The notes: a model not told the origin generated them from the letters alone. A DNA stretch of 64,000 nt from Occultella glacieicola (GCF_004353825.1 NZ_SMNA01000005.1:124001-188000), one strand, 5' to 3'. Shown: positions 10,033 through 21,071, counted from the first letter of the stretch. Numbers and translations: made by a program.

Positions 10033-11010
10033 TCAGACGCCGTCGAACAGGCTCGTGACCGACCCGTCGTCGAACACCTCGCGGATGGCCCGACCGAGCA
10101 GCGGGGCGATCGACAGCACCGTGAGCTTCGCGAACCGCTTCTCCACGTGGATGGGCAGGGTGTCGGTGATGATCACCTCACGCGCGCCGCTCTCCTGCAG
10201 CCGGCTCACGGCCGGGTCGGAGAGGACCCCGTGCGTCGCTGCCACGATCACGCTGCGGGCACCGGCGGCGGTGAGGACCTTCACCGCCTCGGAGATCGTG
10301 CCGCCGGTGTCGATCAGGTCGTCGACGAGCACGCAGTCCCGGTCCGCGACCTCGCCGACCACCCGGTTCGCGACCGCCTGGTTCGGCCGGTTGATGTCCC
10401 GGGTCTTGTGCACGAACGCCAGCGGCACCCCGCCGAGCTTGGCGGCCCACTGCTCGGCCACACGGATCCGGCCGGCGTCCGGTGAGACCACGGCCGCATT
10501 GGCGACGTCGACGCGGGTGCGGACGTAGTCGGTGAGGATCGGCATCGCCCACAGGTGGTCGACCGGGCCGTCGAAGAAGCCCTGGGTCTGGGCGGCGTGC
10601 AGGTCCACGCTCATGATCCGGTCCGCGCCCGCGGTCTTGAACAGATCCGCCATCAGCCGCGCGGAGATCGGCTCGCGACCGCGGTGCTTCTTGTCCTGGC
10701 GGGCGTACCCGTAGAACGGAACGACCGCGGTGATCGACTTGACCGAGGCCCGCTTGAGGGCGTCGACCATGAGCAGCTGCTCCATGATCCACTCGTTGAT
10801 CGGCGCGGTGTGGGACTGCAGCACGAACGCGTCGGCGCCCCGCACGCTCTCGGCGAACCGGACGTAGATCTCACCGTTGGCGAAGTCGTACGCCGTGGTC
10901 GGGACCACCTCGATGCCCAGCTCGTCGGCCACCGCTGCGGCGAGTTCGGGGTGCGCCCGCCCTGAGACGAGGACGAGACGGTTCTCGCCGTGGCTGGTGA
11001 TACCTGTCAT
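10033..11010 (-). CDS. prs: Ribose-phosphate diphosphokinase (PRPP synthetase)
   Basis: It makes PRPP from ribose-5-phosphate and ATP, feeding nucleotide, histidine and tryptophan synthesis and, in actinobacteria, decaprenyl-phosphoryl-arabinose. The product has 325 residues. Signature blocks are LVSGRAHPELAAAVADELG, FYGYARQDKKHRGREPIS (ATP-binding), SVDLHAAQTQGFF (metal-binding) and the PRPP loop DCVLVDDLIDTGGT. It lies 39 bases downstream of glmU on the same strand, the standard glmU-prs arrangement. Confidence 0.97.
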   Translation of the reverse strand: MTGITSHGENRLVLVSGRAHPELAAAVADELGIEVVPTTAYDFANGEIYVRFAESVRGADAFVLQSHTAPINEWIMEQLLMVDALKRASVKSITAVVPFYGYARQDKKHRGREPISARLMADLFKTAGADRIMSVDLHAAQTQGFFDGPVDHLWAMPILTDYVRTRVDVANAAVVSPDAGRIRVAEQWAAKLGGVPLAFVHKTRDINRPNQAVANRVVGEVADRDCVLVDDLIDTGGTISEAVKVLTAAGARSVIVAATHGVLSDPAVSRLQESGAREVIITDTLPIHVEKRFAKLTVLSIAPLLGRAIREVFDDGSVTSLFDGV

Positions 11011-11049
11011 CGGTCGTGGCTCCTCGCGCCTCGTGGGGGATGGTCGTGC

Positions 11050-12597
11050 TCAGGACGTGGCGCCGCGCTCGCGCTCGGCGCGGGCCTGCGGGGAGAGTTC
11101 CTCGGTCGCGCTGGCCGCGGCGGCCGCCTCGGCCGCGGCCGTGCCCGGACGGCGGCTGACCACCCAGCCCTCGATGTTGCGCTGGTTTCCCTGGCTGACG
11201 GCGAGTGCCCCCGGCGGGACGTCCCGCCGCAGCACAGTGCCGGCGCCGGAGTACGCGCCGTCGCCCACCGTCACGGGTGCCACGAACATGTTGTCCGCAC
11301 CGGTCCGGGCGTGCGAGCCGATCACCGTGCGGTGCTTGTGGACGCCGTCGTAGTTGACGGTGACGCTCGCGGCGCCGACGTTCGAGTCGTGGCCGATCGT
11401 GGCGTCCCCGATGTAGGACAGGTGCGGGACCTTCGAGCGCTCCCCGATCTCGGAGTTCTTCACCTCGACGAACGTGCCGATCTTGCCCTTGGCGCGCAGG
11501 ATCGCGCCGGGCCGCAGGTAGGCGAACGGGCCGACGCTCGCGCCGTCACCGATCTGGGACTCGGACCCGTGCGTGCGCACCACGCTCGCGTTCTCCCCGA
11601 CCTGCACGTCGCGCAGGGTCGTCTCCGGGCCGATCGTGGAGCCCGCGCCGACCTGCGTGGCCCCGTGCAGCTGGGTGCCCGGCAGCAGGGTGACGTCCGG
11701 GGCGAGCTCGACGTCCGCGTCCACCCAGGTGGTGGCCGGGTCCACCACGGTGACCCCGGCGCGCATCCACTCGGTGAGGATCCGGCGGTTCAGCTCGGCG
11801 CCCAGGGTGGCCAGCTGGACCCGGTCGTTGACGCCCTCGACGAGCAGGGAGTCCTCGGCGATGACGGCGCGCACGTGCTGGCCGGCCTCGCGCGCGATGG
11901 CGATCACGTCGGTCAGGTAGACCTCGCCCTGGGCGTTGTCCCGGCCGAGGCGCCCGAGCGCGTCCCGGAGCACGGCGGCGTCCATGACGTACACGGAGGA
12001 GTTGATCTCGTCGATCAGGGCCTGCTCGGTGGTCGCGTCCTTCTGCTCCACGATCCCGACGACGTCGCCCGTGCCGTCCTCGCGCACGATCCGCCCGTAG
12101 CCGGTCGGGTCGGGCACCACCGTGGTGAGCACCGTCACGGCGTTGCCGTCCTCGACGTGTGCCTCCAGCAGTGCGGCAAGCGTTCCGGTGTCCAGCAGCG
12201 GTACGTCGCCGGCGACGATCACGACCGGTCCCTCCAGACCCGCTCCGGACCCGCCCAGCGGCGCCGGGCCGTCGAGGTCGGCGACGGCGCGGCTCTGCGC
12301 GGCGGCGTCCGCGACCTCCATGGCGCACTGCACGGCACGACCGGTGCCCGGGATCTCGTCCTGGTCGGCGATCAGGGCCTCGGGGTCGACCTCCTGCACG
12401 TGCGCGGCGACCAGGTCACGCTCGTGACGCACCACGACCACGAGGTGCTCCGGGTCCAGACCGCGGGCGCCGACGATCGCATGGCCGACGAGGGACCGGC
12501 CACCGATGCCGTGCAGCACCTTCGGGGTGGCGGATTTCATCCGGGTGCCCTGACCTGCGGCGAGTACGAGGACGGCGGCGGGACGCTTCAGGCTCAC
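11050..12597 (-). CDS. glmU: Bifunctional GlmU: glucosamine-1-P acetyltransferase / UDP-GlcNAc pyrophosphorylase
   Basis: GlmU catalyses the last two cytoplasmic steps to UDP-N-acetylglucosamine for cell-wall synthesis. It has 515 residues: an N-terminal nucleotidyltransferase domain (LVLAAGQGTRMKS, then VVIVAGDVPLL) and a C-terminal left-handed beta-helix acetyltransferase domain. The latter is marked by the hexapeptide-rich region and NYDGVHKHRTVIG, AYSGAGTVLRRDVPPG. Start GTG 12597 has no ribosome site; TAGAGT (complement of 12604-12609) ends six bases upstream, so the mRNA is probably leaderless. A C-terminal Ala/Glu/Arg extension is present. Confidence 0.97.
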   Translation of the reverse strand: MSLKRPAAVLVLAAGQGTRMKSATPKVLHGIGGRSLVGHAIVGARGLDPEHLVVVVRHERDLVAAHVQEVDPEALIADQDEIPGTGRAVQCAMEVADAAAQSRAVADLDGPAPLGGSGAGLEGPVVIVAGDVPLLDTGTLAALLEAHVEDGNAVTVLTTVVPDPTGYGRIVREDGTGDVVGIVEQKDATTEQALIDEINSSVYVMDAAVLRDALGRLGRDNAQGEVYLTDVIAIAREAGQHVRAVIAEDSLLVEGVNDRVQLATLGAELNRRILTEWMRAGVTVVDPATTWVDADVELAPDVTLLPGTQLHGATQVGAGSTIGPETTLRDVQVGENASVVRTHGSESQIGDGASVGPFAYLRPGAILRAKGKIGTFVEVKNSEIGERSKVPHLSYIGDATIGHDSNVGAASVTVNYDGVHKHRTVIGSHARTGADNMFVAPVTVGDGAYSGAGTVLRRDVPPGALAVSQGNQRNIEGWVVSRRPGTAAAEAAAAASATEELSPQARAERERGATS

Positions 12598-12652
12598 CCG
12601 CCCACTCTAACGTCGGGCGAGGCCCCACCATGCCGGTGCGGTGGGTGCCCGG

Positions 12653-12727
12653 TGGCTCCGCCCCCAGGATTCGAACCCGGACTGCACGGCACCAAAGGCC
12701 GGCGTGCTGCCATTACACCAGGGCGGA
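12653..12727 (-). tRNA. tRNA-Gln (anticodon TTG)
   Basis: On the reverse strand the 7-bp acceptor stem pairs TCCGCCC with GGGCGGA. The D arm contains GGTGTAATGGC, the anticodon loop is CTTTGGT (anticodon TTG, glutamine), and the T arm carries TTCGAAT. The discriminator base is G and the terminal CCA is encoded (12653-12655). It lies 55 bases upstream of glmU on the same strand. Confidence 0.96.
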
Positions 12728-12853
12728 ACGGGCCCGCGCCCGCGCGACCGCGGGCGAAGACCGGGGACCAGTCTGCCAAACTTCCGGCGGTGATCGATCC
12801 CACACCGACCACCTGCCCGGCCCACCGCGGAGCCCGCACGGCATGATGGACCC

Positions 12854-13510
12854 ATGCCCGAGACGTCCCGACGCCCCAGTCGACCCCGGATGACCGGCAG
12901 CGAGCGCCGCGAGCAGCTCCTCGGGGTCTCCCGGTCGCTGTTCGCCGAACGCGGCTTCGAGGGCACCAGCGTCGAGGAGATCGCGGCCCGGGCGCAGGTC
13001 TCCAAGCCCGTCGTCTACGAGCACTTCGGCGGCAAGGAGGGCGTGTACGCGGTGATCGTCGACCGTGAGGTGCAGACGCTGCTCGCGGCGCTGATCGGCC
13101 CCCTGAAGCGTGGCGGGCACCCACGGGTGACCGTGGAGGCCACCGCCCTGGCGCTGCTCGACTACATCGAGACGAACACCGACGGGTTCCGCATCCTGGT
13201 CCGGGACTCGCCGGTCGCGCAGGCCACCGGCACGTTCTCGTCCCTGATCGGGGACGTGGCCACCCAGGTGGAGTCGGTCCTGGCGGACCAGTTCCGGCGG
13301 CAGGGCTTCGACCCGGCCAACGCGCCGATGTACGCGCAGATGCTGGTGGGCATGATCGCGCTGACCGGCCAGTGGTGGCTCGAGGCCCGCTCCCCGGACA
13401 AGTCGGTGGTGGCCGCCCACCTGGTGAACCTCGCCTGGAACGGCCTGCGGGCGCTCGAGGTCGAGCCCAGGCTGACCCCGGCCGCGGTGCGGCAGCGCCA
13501 GAACGGCTGA
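12854..13510 (+). CDS. TetR-family transcriptional regulator
   Basis: This 218-residue protein has an N-terminal TetR helix-turn-helix at about residues 15-62 (ERGFEGTSVEEIAARAQVSK, then VVYEHFGGKEG). The C-terminal ligand-binding domain ends with a Trp-rich stretch (TGQWWLEARSPDK). CATGAT ends six bases before the ATG and no Shine-Dalgarno is seen, consistent with a leaderless transcript. It is followed on the same strand by an ABC exporter, which it may control. Ligand unknown. Confidence 0.93.
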   Translation: MPETSRRPSRPRMTGSERREQLLGVSRSLFAERGFEGTSVEEIAARAQVSKPVVYEHFGGKEGVYAVIVDREVQTLLAALIGPLKRGGHPRVTVEATALALLDYIETNTDGFRILVRDSPVAQATGTFSSLIGDVATQVESVLADQFRRQGFDPANAPMYAQMLVGMIALTGQWWLEARSPDKSVVAAHLVNLAWNGLRALEVEPRLTPAAVRQRQNG

Positions 13511-13600
13511 CCCCGCGGCGGGCCGCGGCAGGTGAGGTTCGCGGGTGGGGTGCGCTAGCGTCGGAGCGTCCTCAACCCACTCACCGGAGGAACCGGGCCC

Positions 13601-14539
13601 GTGGCCACGCTCGAGATCGACCACCTGAACAAGAGTTACGGAACGCTCCGGGCTCTCAAGGACATGACCTTCTCCGTCGAGTCCGGCGAGATCTTCGGCT
13701 TCGTCGGCTCGAACGGGGCCGGCAAGACGACGACGATGCGTATCGCCCTCGGCGTGCTCCGCCCGGACTCCGGCGAGGTGCGCTGGGACGGGCGCCCGCT
13801 GGACCTACAGATGCGCCGCCGGGTCGGCTACATGCCGGAGGAGCGCGGGCTGTACCCGAAGATGAAGGTGGGCGAGCAGCTCACCTACCTGGCCCGGCTC
13901 CACGGGATGTCCGCCGCGGACGCACGTGCCGCCGTCGAGCACTGGACCGAGGTGCTCGGGGTGGCCACCCGCCGCGGCGACGAGGTGCAGAAGCTCTCGC
14001 TCGGGAACCAGCAGCGGGTGCAGCTCGCGGCCGCGCTGGTGCACGACCCGCAGGTCCTGGTCCTGGACGAGCCGTTCTCCGGTCTCGACCCGGTCGCCGT
14101 GGACGTCATGAGCGGGGTGCTCCGCGAGCGGGCCGCCGCCGGGGTGCCCACCGTGTTCTCCTCCCACCAGCTCGATCTGGTCGAGCGGCTCTGCGACCGG
14201 GTCGGCATCGTCCGGGGCGGTGAGATGGTCGCGCTGGGCAGCATCGACGAGCTCCGCACCACCGCCACCTCCCGCTGGCGGGTGGTCGCTCCGGACGCAC
14301 CGCCCGGGTGGGCGGACGACCTCGCCGGCACCACGGTGCTGGAGGCCGACGGCGACACGACCGTTCTCGAGCTCGGCGGCGCCGGGGTGGGGGCCGAGCA
14401 GGCGATCCTGCAGGCGGCCCTGGCCCACTCCCCCGTGCGGGAGTTCACTCAGGTGCGCCCCACCCTGACCGACCTCTTCCGGCACGTCGTCTCCGCGGAC
14501 GACGCCGCTGCCGCGGCCACCGAGGAGAAGGCAGCGTGA
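13601..14539 (+). CDS. ABC transporter ATP-binding protein (NatA/CcmA type)
   Basis: This is the 312-residue ATPase subunit of an ABC-2 exporter. Start GTG 13601 follows a GGAGG ribosome site. Walker A is GSNGAGKTT (about residues 38-46), the signature is LSLGNQQRVQLAAAL and Walker B is VLVLDEPFSGLDPVA, with SSHQLDLVERLCDRV as the switch region. The C-terminal DUF4162-like region ends in EVRPTLTDLF-type sequence. Its stop overlaps the GTG start of the permease by four bases, so translation is coupled. Confidence 0.96.
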   Translation: MATLEIDHLNKSYGTLRALKDMTFSVESGEIFGFVGSNGAGKTTTMRIALGVLRPDSGEVRWDGRPLDLQMRRRVGYMPEERGLYPKMKVGEQLTYLARLHGMSAADARAAVEHWTEVLGVATRRGDEVQKLSLGNQQRVQLAAALVHDPQVLVLDEPFSGLDPVAVDVMSGVLRERAAAGVPTVFSSHQLDLVERLCDRVGIVRGGEMVALGSIDELRTTATSRWRVVAPDAPPGWADDLAGTTVLEADGDTTVLELGGAGVGAEQAILQAALAHSPVREFTQVRPTLTDLFRHVVSADDAAAAATEEKAA

Positions 14540-15720
14540 ACACCGTCTGGCAGGTGGCCGCCCGCGAGGTCCGTACCCGGCTCTTCGCGAAGGCGACCAT
14601 CATCTCCACCCTCGTGGTGCTGGTCCTGATCGTCGCCGGGGTGGTCGCGGTCAAGATCATCGCTGACAACGATGCCGGTTCCGAGGCCGAACGGGTGGGC
14701 ATCGCGGCCGAGACCGCGGACCTCGGCCCCGCCCTCTCGGCGGCCGCCGAGTCCGCGGGGTACCCGATCGAGCTCACCGAGACCACCACCGGTGACGCCA
14801 CCACCGCGATCACCGACGGCGACCTGGCCGCGTTCGTCTCCGGGGACCCGCGGGCCCCGGTGCTGCTCGTCGAGGACTCCCCCGCACCGGAACTGCTGAC
14901 CGCACTGACGACGGCGGCCCAGCAGTACGTGATGTCCAGCGCCATCACCGACCTCGGCGGGGACCCGGCCCAGGTCGGCACGGACGTGGCGGCCGCCGCA
15001 CCCACGGTCGAGGCGCTGTCCACCGAGGAGACCGAGTTCGACCCGTACGCGTTCATCGTGGCGATGGTCACCTGCGCGCTGTTGCTGTTCACCCTGCTGC
15101 AGAGCGGCTCGCTGATCGCGATGGGCGTGGTGGAGGAGAAGGTGAGCCGGGTCGTGGAGATCCTGCTCGCCACGATCCGGCCGGCCCAGCTCATGGGCGG
15201 CAAGATCCTCGGCATCGGAATCGTCGGCCTCGTGCAACTGCTGGTGTTCGGCGGCGCCGCGGCGATCGCGGCCGCGGCCACCGGCCTCCTCGACGGCGTG
15301 GACCTGAACCTCGGCAGCGCGTTCGTGTGGATGCTGGTCTGGTTCCTGCTCGGCTTCGCCCTGTACGCGGTGCTGTTCGGTGGCTTCGCGGCCCTGGTCT
15401 CCCGGCAGGAGGACATCGGCGCGGTGACCACGCCGATGATCTTCGGGATGATGGCGCCGTTCTACCTGGCCATCTACCTGGTCCCGAACCTCCCGGACTC
15501 CCCGGTGGTGAGGATCCTGTCCCAGGTCCCGTTCTTCGCGCCGTTCATGATGCCGGTCCGGCAGGCGTTCGACGCGGTCGAGGCCTGGGAGCTCGCGCTG
15601 TCGATCGGGCTCTGTGTCGTGTTCGTGCCGTTGCTGGTGTGGCTCGCCGGGCGGGTCTACTCCCGGGCGGTCCTGAACACGGGCGGCCGGATGAAGCTCA
15701 AGGACGCCCTGGCCCGCTGA
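14536..15720 (+). CDS. ABC-2 type permease (NatB-like)
   Basis: The 394-residue permease starts at GTG 14536, overlapping the upstream stop as GTGA. One membrane helix lies near the N-terminus (residues 18-38), followed by an extracytoplasmic domain of about 140 residues. Five or six helices then follow, with MGVVEEKVSRVVEILLATI at the start of the membrane domain, the mark of NatB/YhaP-type permeases. The substrate is unknown; this family includes Na+ and drug/peptide exporters. Confidence 0.93.
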   Translation: MNTVWQVAAREVRTRLFAKATIISTLVVLVLIVAGVVAVKIIADNDAGSEAERVGIAAETADLGPALSAAAESAGYPIELTETTTGDATTAITDGDLAAFVSGDPRAPVLLVEDSPAPELLTALTTAAQQYVMSSAITDLGGDPAQVGTDVAAAAPTVEALSTEETEFDPYAFIVAMVTCALLLFTLLQSGSLIAMGVVEEKVSRVVEILLATIRPAQLMGGKILGIGIVGLVQLLVFGGAAAIAAAATGLLDGVDLNLGSAFVWMLVWFLLGFALYAVLFGGFAALVSRQEDIGAVTTPMIFGMMAPFYLAIYLVPNLPDSPVVRILSQVPFFAPFMMPVRQAFDAVEAWELALSIGLCVVFVPLLVWLAGRVYSRAVLNTGGRMKLKDALAR

Positions 15721-15766
15721 GGTTGCGCCGCTCGAGCCGGCACGAGCGGCGGTCCCCGGAAGGTCT

Positions 15767-15784
15767 CTCGATGTCGAGTAATCT
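15767..15784 (+). promoter_or_regulatory. Palindrome and -10 of the MarR gene
   Basis: A 5-2-5 palindrome (CTCGA-TG-TCGAG, 15767-15778) abuts a -10-like TAATCT at 15779-15784, which ends six bases before the marR ATG. The placement over the promoter spacer suits an autoregulatory MarR site. Binding is inferred. Confidence 0.45.
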
Positions 15785-15790
15785 CTGGGC

Positions 15791-16285
15791 ATGACCGGAC
15801 AGGACGAGGTCGACCGGATCGTCGAGGCCTGGGAGCGCGAGCGCCCCGACCTCGACGTCGACCCGTTGCGGGTGTTCTCCCGGGTCTCCCGGCTCGCCCG
15901 GCACCTCGACCTGGCCCGGCGGGCCGCCTTCGCCCAGCACGGGCTGGAGGTCTGGGAGTTCGATGTGCTCTCCGCGCTGCGCCGGGCCGGAGCCCCGTAC
16001 GAGCTCACCCCGGGCACTCTGCTGACCCAGACCCTGGTGTCCTCGGGCACCATGACGAACCGGATCGACCGGCTCGTCGACCACGGCCTGGTGCTGCGGC
16101 ACTCCGCGCCCGGCGACCGCCGGGTGGTCCTGGTGCGGCTGACCGAGCGCGGCCAGGAGATCGTCGACGCCGCCATGACCGACCTGCTCGCCCGCGAGGC
16201 GGCCCTGCTCGACCGGCTGCGCCCGGGCGAGGACGCCGAACTCGCGGCGACCCTACGGACCCTGCTCACCCCCTTCGAGAACTGA
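15791..16285 (+). CDS. MarR-family transcriptional regulator
   Basis: The 164-residue product has a winged helix (GTLLTQTLVSSGTMTNRIDR, then LVDHGLVLRHSAPGDRRVVL with the wing DRR), flanked by dimerisation helices. It resembles the PecS/HosA-like MarR branch with an N-terminal helix (VDRIVEAWERERPDLD). It follows the ABC exporter on the same strand and may respond to the exported compound, but that is inference from position. No ribosome site is present; see the -10 at 15779. Confidence 0.93.
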   Translation: MTGQDEVDRIVEAWERERPDLDVDPLRVFSRVSRLARHLDLARRAAFAQHGLEVWEFDVLSALRRAGAPYELTPGTLLTQTLVSSGTMTNRIDRLVDHGLVLRHSAPGDRRVVLVRLTERGQEIVDAAMTDLLAREAALLDRLRPGEDAELAATLRTLLTPFEN

Positions 16286-16429
16286 CCCACCCCGCCCACC
16301 ACCCCCCCGCCGTCGCCCCCTCCCCCGCCCCTACGGGCTCGAGCGCGCGGTTGCCACGGGTCGACCGCGCCGTGACCCGGGCTACCGCGCGTTCGGCGAC
16401 CGGCCCGGTCGCGTCTACGCTTGTCCCCG

Positions 16430-18205
<1,776 letters not shown>

Positions 18206-18244
18206 TGCACCGGAGCCCCGCGGGTCGCGGCCTATATTGGGGCG

Positions 18245-18607
18245 ATGGGCGTGAAGGCAGCGAGTATCGACGAGTACCTGGATGAGGTCGACCCCGCATC
18301 CCGGCAGGAGCTCGAACGGATCCGCGTGCTGGTGACCCGGCTCGTGCCGAGCGTCGAGGAGTCGATGAGTTACGGCATGCCCACACTGAAGTACAAGAAC
18401 CGTGCGCTGGTGTACTTCACCGCGTCCAAGAGGCACCTGAGCTTCTTTCCCTCCTCCTGGGCGATCGAGGAGCTGAAGGACCGGCTGACGGACTACAGGA
18501 CCACCGAGCACGCGATCCAGTTCACGCTGGAGAAGCCGCTGCCCACCCCATTGATCGAGGATCTCGTTCGCGTCCATGTGCGCGAGATCGACGCCGACCG
18601 GCAGTGA
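18245..18607 (+). CDS. DUF1801 domain protein
   Basis: This is a 120-residue protein with the DUF1801/YdhG signature: SIDEYLDEVDP at the start, SYGMPTLKYKNRALVYFTAS in the middle and SFFPSSW after it. The fold is related to frataxin-like iron-chaperone proteins, but the function here is unproven. TATATT (18233-18238) ends six bases before the ATG, a clear leaderless-type start. Confidence 0.9.
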   Translation: MGVKAASIDEYLDEVDPASRQELERIRVLVTRLVPSVEESMSYGMPTLKYKNRALVYFTASKRHLSFFPSSWAIEELKDRLTDYRTTEHAIQFTLEKPLPTPLIEDLVRVHVREIDADRQ

Positions 18608-18665
18608 CCCGATTGTCCTCGTCGAAGCCCCCCGGGCAGCTGGAGCGGGTCGCGGCGAGCACACG

Positions 18666-20885
18666 CTAGCCGACGGCCGGGGCTGTGGACTCCTCTCGGA
18701 GCCCGAACCGGCGGAAGACCGGCACCAGGAACGCCGGCGCCCACCAGTTGGCGGCTCCGGCGAGGCGCATGAACGCGGGGACGAGGATGCCGCGGATGAC
18801 GGTGGCATCGATCGCGATCGCCACGGCGACCCCGATCCCGATCATCTGCAGGTACATGACCGAGCCGGTCGCGTAGACGCCGAAGGAGACCGCGAGGGTG
18901 AGCGCCGCGGCGGTGATCAGCGGGGCGCTGCGCTGCAGGCCGGCGAGCACGGCACGGTCGGCCTCGCCCGTGCGTTCGTACTCCTCCCGGATCCGGGACA
19001 CCATGAACACCTCGTAGTCCATCGAGAGCCCGTAGACGACGCAGAACATCAGGATCGGGAAGGCCGGATCGAGGGTGCCGACGGGCGTGAAGCCGATCAG
19101 GTCCGCCAGAAGGCCGTTCTGGAACACCGCGGTCAGCACGCCGAACATGACCCCGATGCTGAGCAGGTTCAGCACCGTGGCCTTGAGCGGGATCAACAGA
19201 CTTCCGGTGAGCAGGAACAACAGCACGAAGGTGACGGCCAGGATGAGGCCCGCGATCAGCGGTAGGCGTTCGAGCAGGGCCGCGCGGAAGTCGACGAGCT
19301 GCGCCGGGTAGCCGCCGACGAGCGTCGCCTCGAACGGGCCCTCGAGGGAGCGCACGTCGGCGACGATCCGGGCCGCGTCGCCGTCGAGGTCCGCGCGCAC
19401 GGGAATCGCCTCGAGGCGCTGCGACTGCCCGGACTCGAGCCGCTCGTCACCATCGCCGACCCGGGTTCCGTCGACGAACACGCCGACCGCGGAGTTCACC
19501 TGGGCGATCCCGGCGATCCGGGACATCGCCGCGGCGTAGGCCTCCACCTCGGCGGATTCGGGCTGGGCCACCCCGTCCCCGGTCGCGACCACATGGAGCG
19601 CGTCGTTGGCCTCGGTGCCGAAGTCCGTGCGCAACCGGTCGTAGGTGGCGCGCACCGAGGAGCCCTGCGCGAGCACCCGATCGTCGGGGACGCCGATCTG
19701 GACGCCGAGGGCGGGGGCGGCCACGGCGAGCAGAGCGAGCAGGGCGGCGCCGCCCCAGACGATCGGCCGGCGCATGACCCGCTGACCGAGCCGGTACCAA
19801 CGGCCCTGCTCGATCGGCCTCGGCGCGGGGACCGTGATGCCCCGGCGCGCCATCCGCTCGCCCAGGACCGCGAGCGCCGCGGGAAGGATGACGATCGCCC
19901 CGAGGGCAGCCGTGAGAACGGTGAGCACCCCGGCGTAGGCGAAGGAACGCAGGAACGGGAACGGCAGCGCGAGCAGCACCGCGACCGAGGCGGCCACGGT
20001 CAGTCCGCTGAAGACGACCGTGCGTCCGGCCGTGTTGAGCGTCTCGCGCAGGGCGAAGCGGACTGTCGCCCCGTGGGCGAGCGCCTCGCGGAACCGGGAG
20101 ATCAGGAAGAGGCTGTAGTCGACGCCCAGGCCGATGCCCATCACGAGCACGATGTTGGAGGCGAAACTCGCGATCTCGACCACCGCGGTGAGCGCCCGTA
20201 GCCCGGCCAGCGTCGCGATCACTGAGAACAGGCCCACCCCGAGCGTGAGCAGCGCGGAACTCACGCGTCGGTAGATGAACACCAGCAGGATGAGCATGAG
20301 CGGGATGATGATCAGTTCCGCCCGCACGAAGTCCTGCGTGGCCTGGGCGCTGATCTGCGTCGAGGCCGCCTCCGAGCCCGCCACTTGGACGGTGACCGTG
20401 GCGTCCTCGCGGGTGTAGTCCGGGATGTACTCGGCGATGGCCGCACGGGCCTCGGTGGCGTCGCCCGTCACGTGGGCGAGCACCAGCGCGGACGCGCCGT
20501 CGTCGCTGCGCAGCGTCCCGTCGCCACCCAGCGACCAGTACGACCACACGTCCCCGACGGCGTCCTCGCGGGCCAGTTCGTCGGCGACGGCGGTCGCGGA
20601 CCGCGCCACGTCCGGATCGTCGACGTGACCGTCCACGGCCGTGATCAGGAGGATCAGGTTGGAGTTGCCGGTGGCGAACTCCTCGCGCAGCACCTCCTGC
20701 GCGGCCACGGACTCGCTCCCGGCCGCCTCCCAGCGGTTCAGCACGAACGAGGACAGGGCGCCGGCGGCGATCGCGCTAAGTCCGGCGAGCACCACCAGCG
20801 CGCCGATCAGCACCGGCCTGCGGCGGCGATAGATGACCTCGCCGAGGCGTTCGAGGACGGTGTTCGACGGCGGCGCATCGGTCAC
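18666..20885 (-). CDS. MMPL-family RND exporter
   Basis: The 739-residue protein has the duplicated RND layout: an N-terminal helix, an extracellular loop of about 120 residues, then six helices (LMLILLVFIYRRVSSALLTL onward), and a second such half. MGIGLGVDYSLFLISRFREAL and CVVYGLSMDYEVFMVSRIREE are the paired TM4 motifs with the Asp-Tyr proton-relay pair. Such proteins export lipids or drugs by proton antiport. GTG 20885 follows GGAGAAG. It is divergent from a TetR gene with two operators in between, so it is probably repressed by that TetR. Confidence 0.95.
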   Translation of the reverse strand: MTDAPPSNTVLERLGEVIYRRRRPVLIGALVVLAGLSAIAAGALSSFVLNRWEAAGSESVAAQEVLREEFATGNSNLILLITAVDGHVDDPDVARSATAVADELAREDAVGDVWSYWSLGGDGTLRSDDGASALVLAHVTGDATEARAAIAEYIPDYTREDATVTVQVAGSEAASTQISAQATQDFVRAELIIIPLMLILLVFIYRRVSSALLTLGVGLFSVIATLAGLRALTAVVEIASFASNIVLVMGIGLGVDYSLFLISRFREALAHGATVRFALRETLNTAGRTVVFSGLTVAASVAVLLALPFPFLRSFAYAGVLTVLTAALGAIVILPAALAVLGERMARRGITVPAPRPIEQGRWYRLGQRVMRRPIVWGGAALLALLAVAAPALGVQIGVPDDRVLAQGSSVRATYDRLRTDFGTEANDALHVVATGDGVAQPESAEVEAYAAAMSRIAGIAQVNSAVGVFVDGTRVGDGDERLESGQSQRLEAIPVRADLDGDAARIVADVRSLEGPFEATLVGGYPAQLVDFRAALLERLPLIAGLILAVTFVLLFLLTGSLLIPLKATVLNLLSIGVMFGVLTAVFQNGLLADLIGFTPVGTLDPAFPILMFCVVYGLSMDYEVFMVSRIREEYERTGEADRAVLAGLQRSAPLITAAALTLAVSFGVYATGSVMYLQMIGIGVAVAIAIDATVIRGILVPAFMRLAGAANWWAPAFLVPVFRRFGLREESTAPAVG

Positions 20886-20955
20886 GATGTCTTCTCCAGT
20901 GGTCTCCGGTGGCGGACGGCAACGCGGTGCGGCTGATCGCCCCTGCTAACGTTGT

Positions 20956-20971
20956 GCGAGCAGATGCTCGC
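20956..20971. promoter_or_regulatory. Operator O1 between MMPL and TetR genes
   Basis: A perfect palindrome GCGAGCAGATGCTCGC with 7-bp arms around GA. It matches O2 26 bp away (centre to centre). TetR-type regulators commonly bind such sites in the divergent promoter they control. Confidence 0.7.
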
Positions 20972-20981
20972 GTTTAACAAT

Positions 20982-20997
20982 ACGAGTAAATGCTCGT
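20982..20997. promoter_or_regulatory. Operator O2 between MMPL and TetR genes
   Basis: ACGAGTAAATGCTCGT has five perfectly paired bases in each arm, and the dyad extends imperfectly outward (ACAA before, TTGT after). Consensus with O1 is CGAGYARATGCTCG. Confidence 0.7.
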
Positions 20998-21026
20998 GTT
21001 GTCGAGAGTGCGGAGAAGGAGGGCTC

Positions 21027-21071
21027 ATGGCGGGCGGGGAGCGAGGGTGGGTTGATGGCAGGCGACGGTAG
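21027..21071 (+). other. Possible 14-codon leader ORF before tetR
   Basis: ATG 21027 follows AAGGAGGG, the strongest ribosome site in the region, but the frame ends at TAG 21069-21071, overlapping the tetR start at 21055. It could couple translation to tetR or simply be chance in G-rich DNA. Confidence 0.3.
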
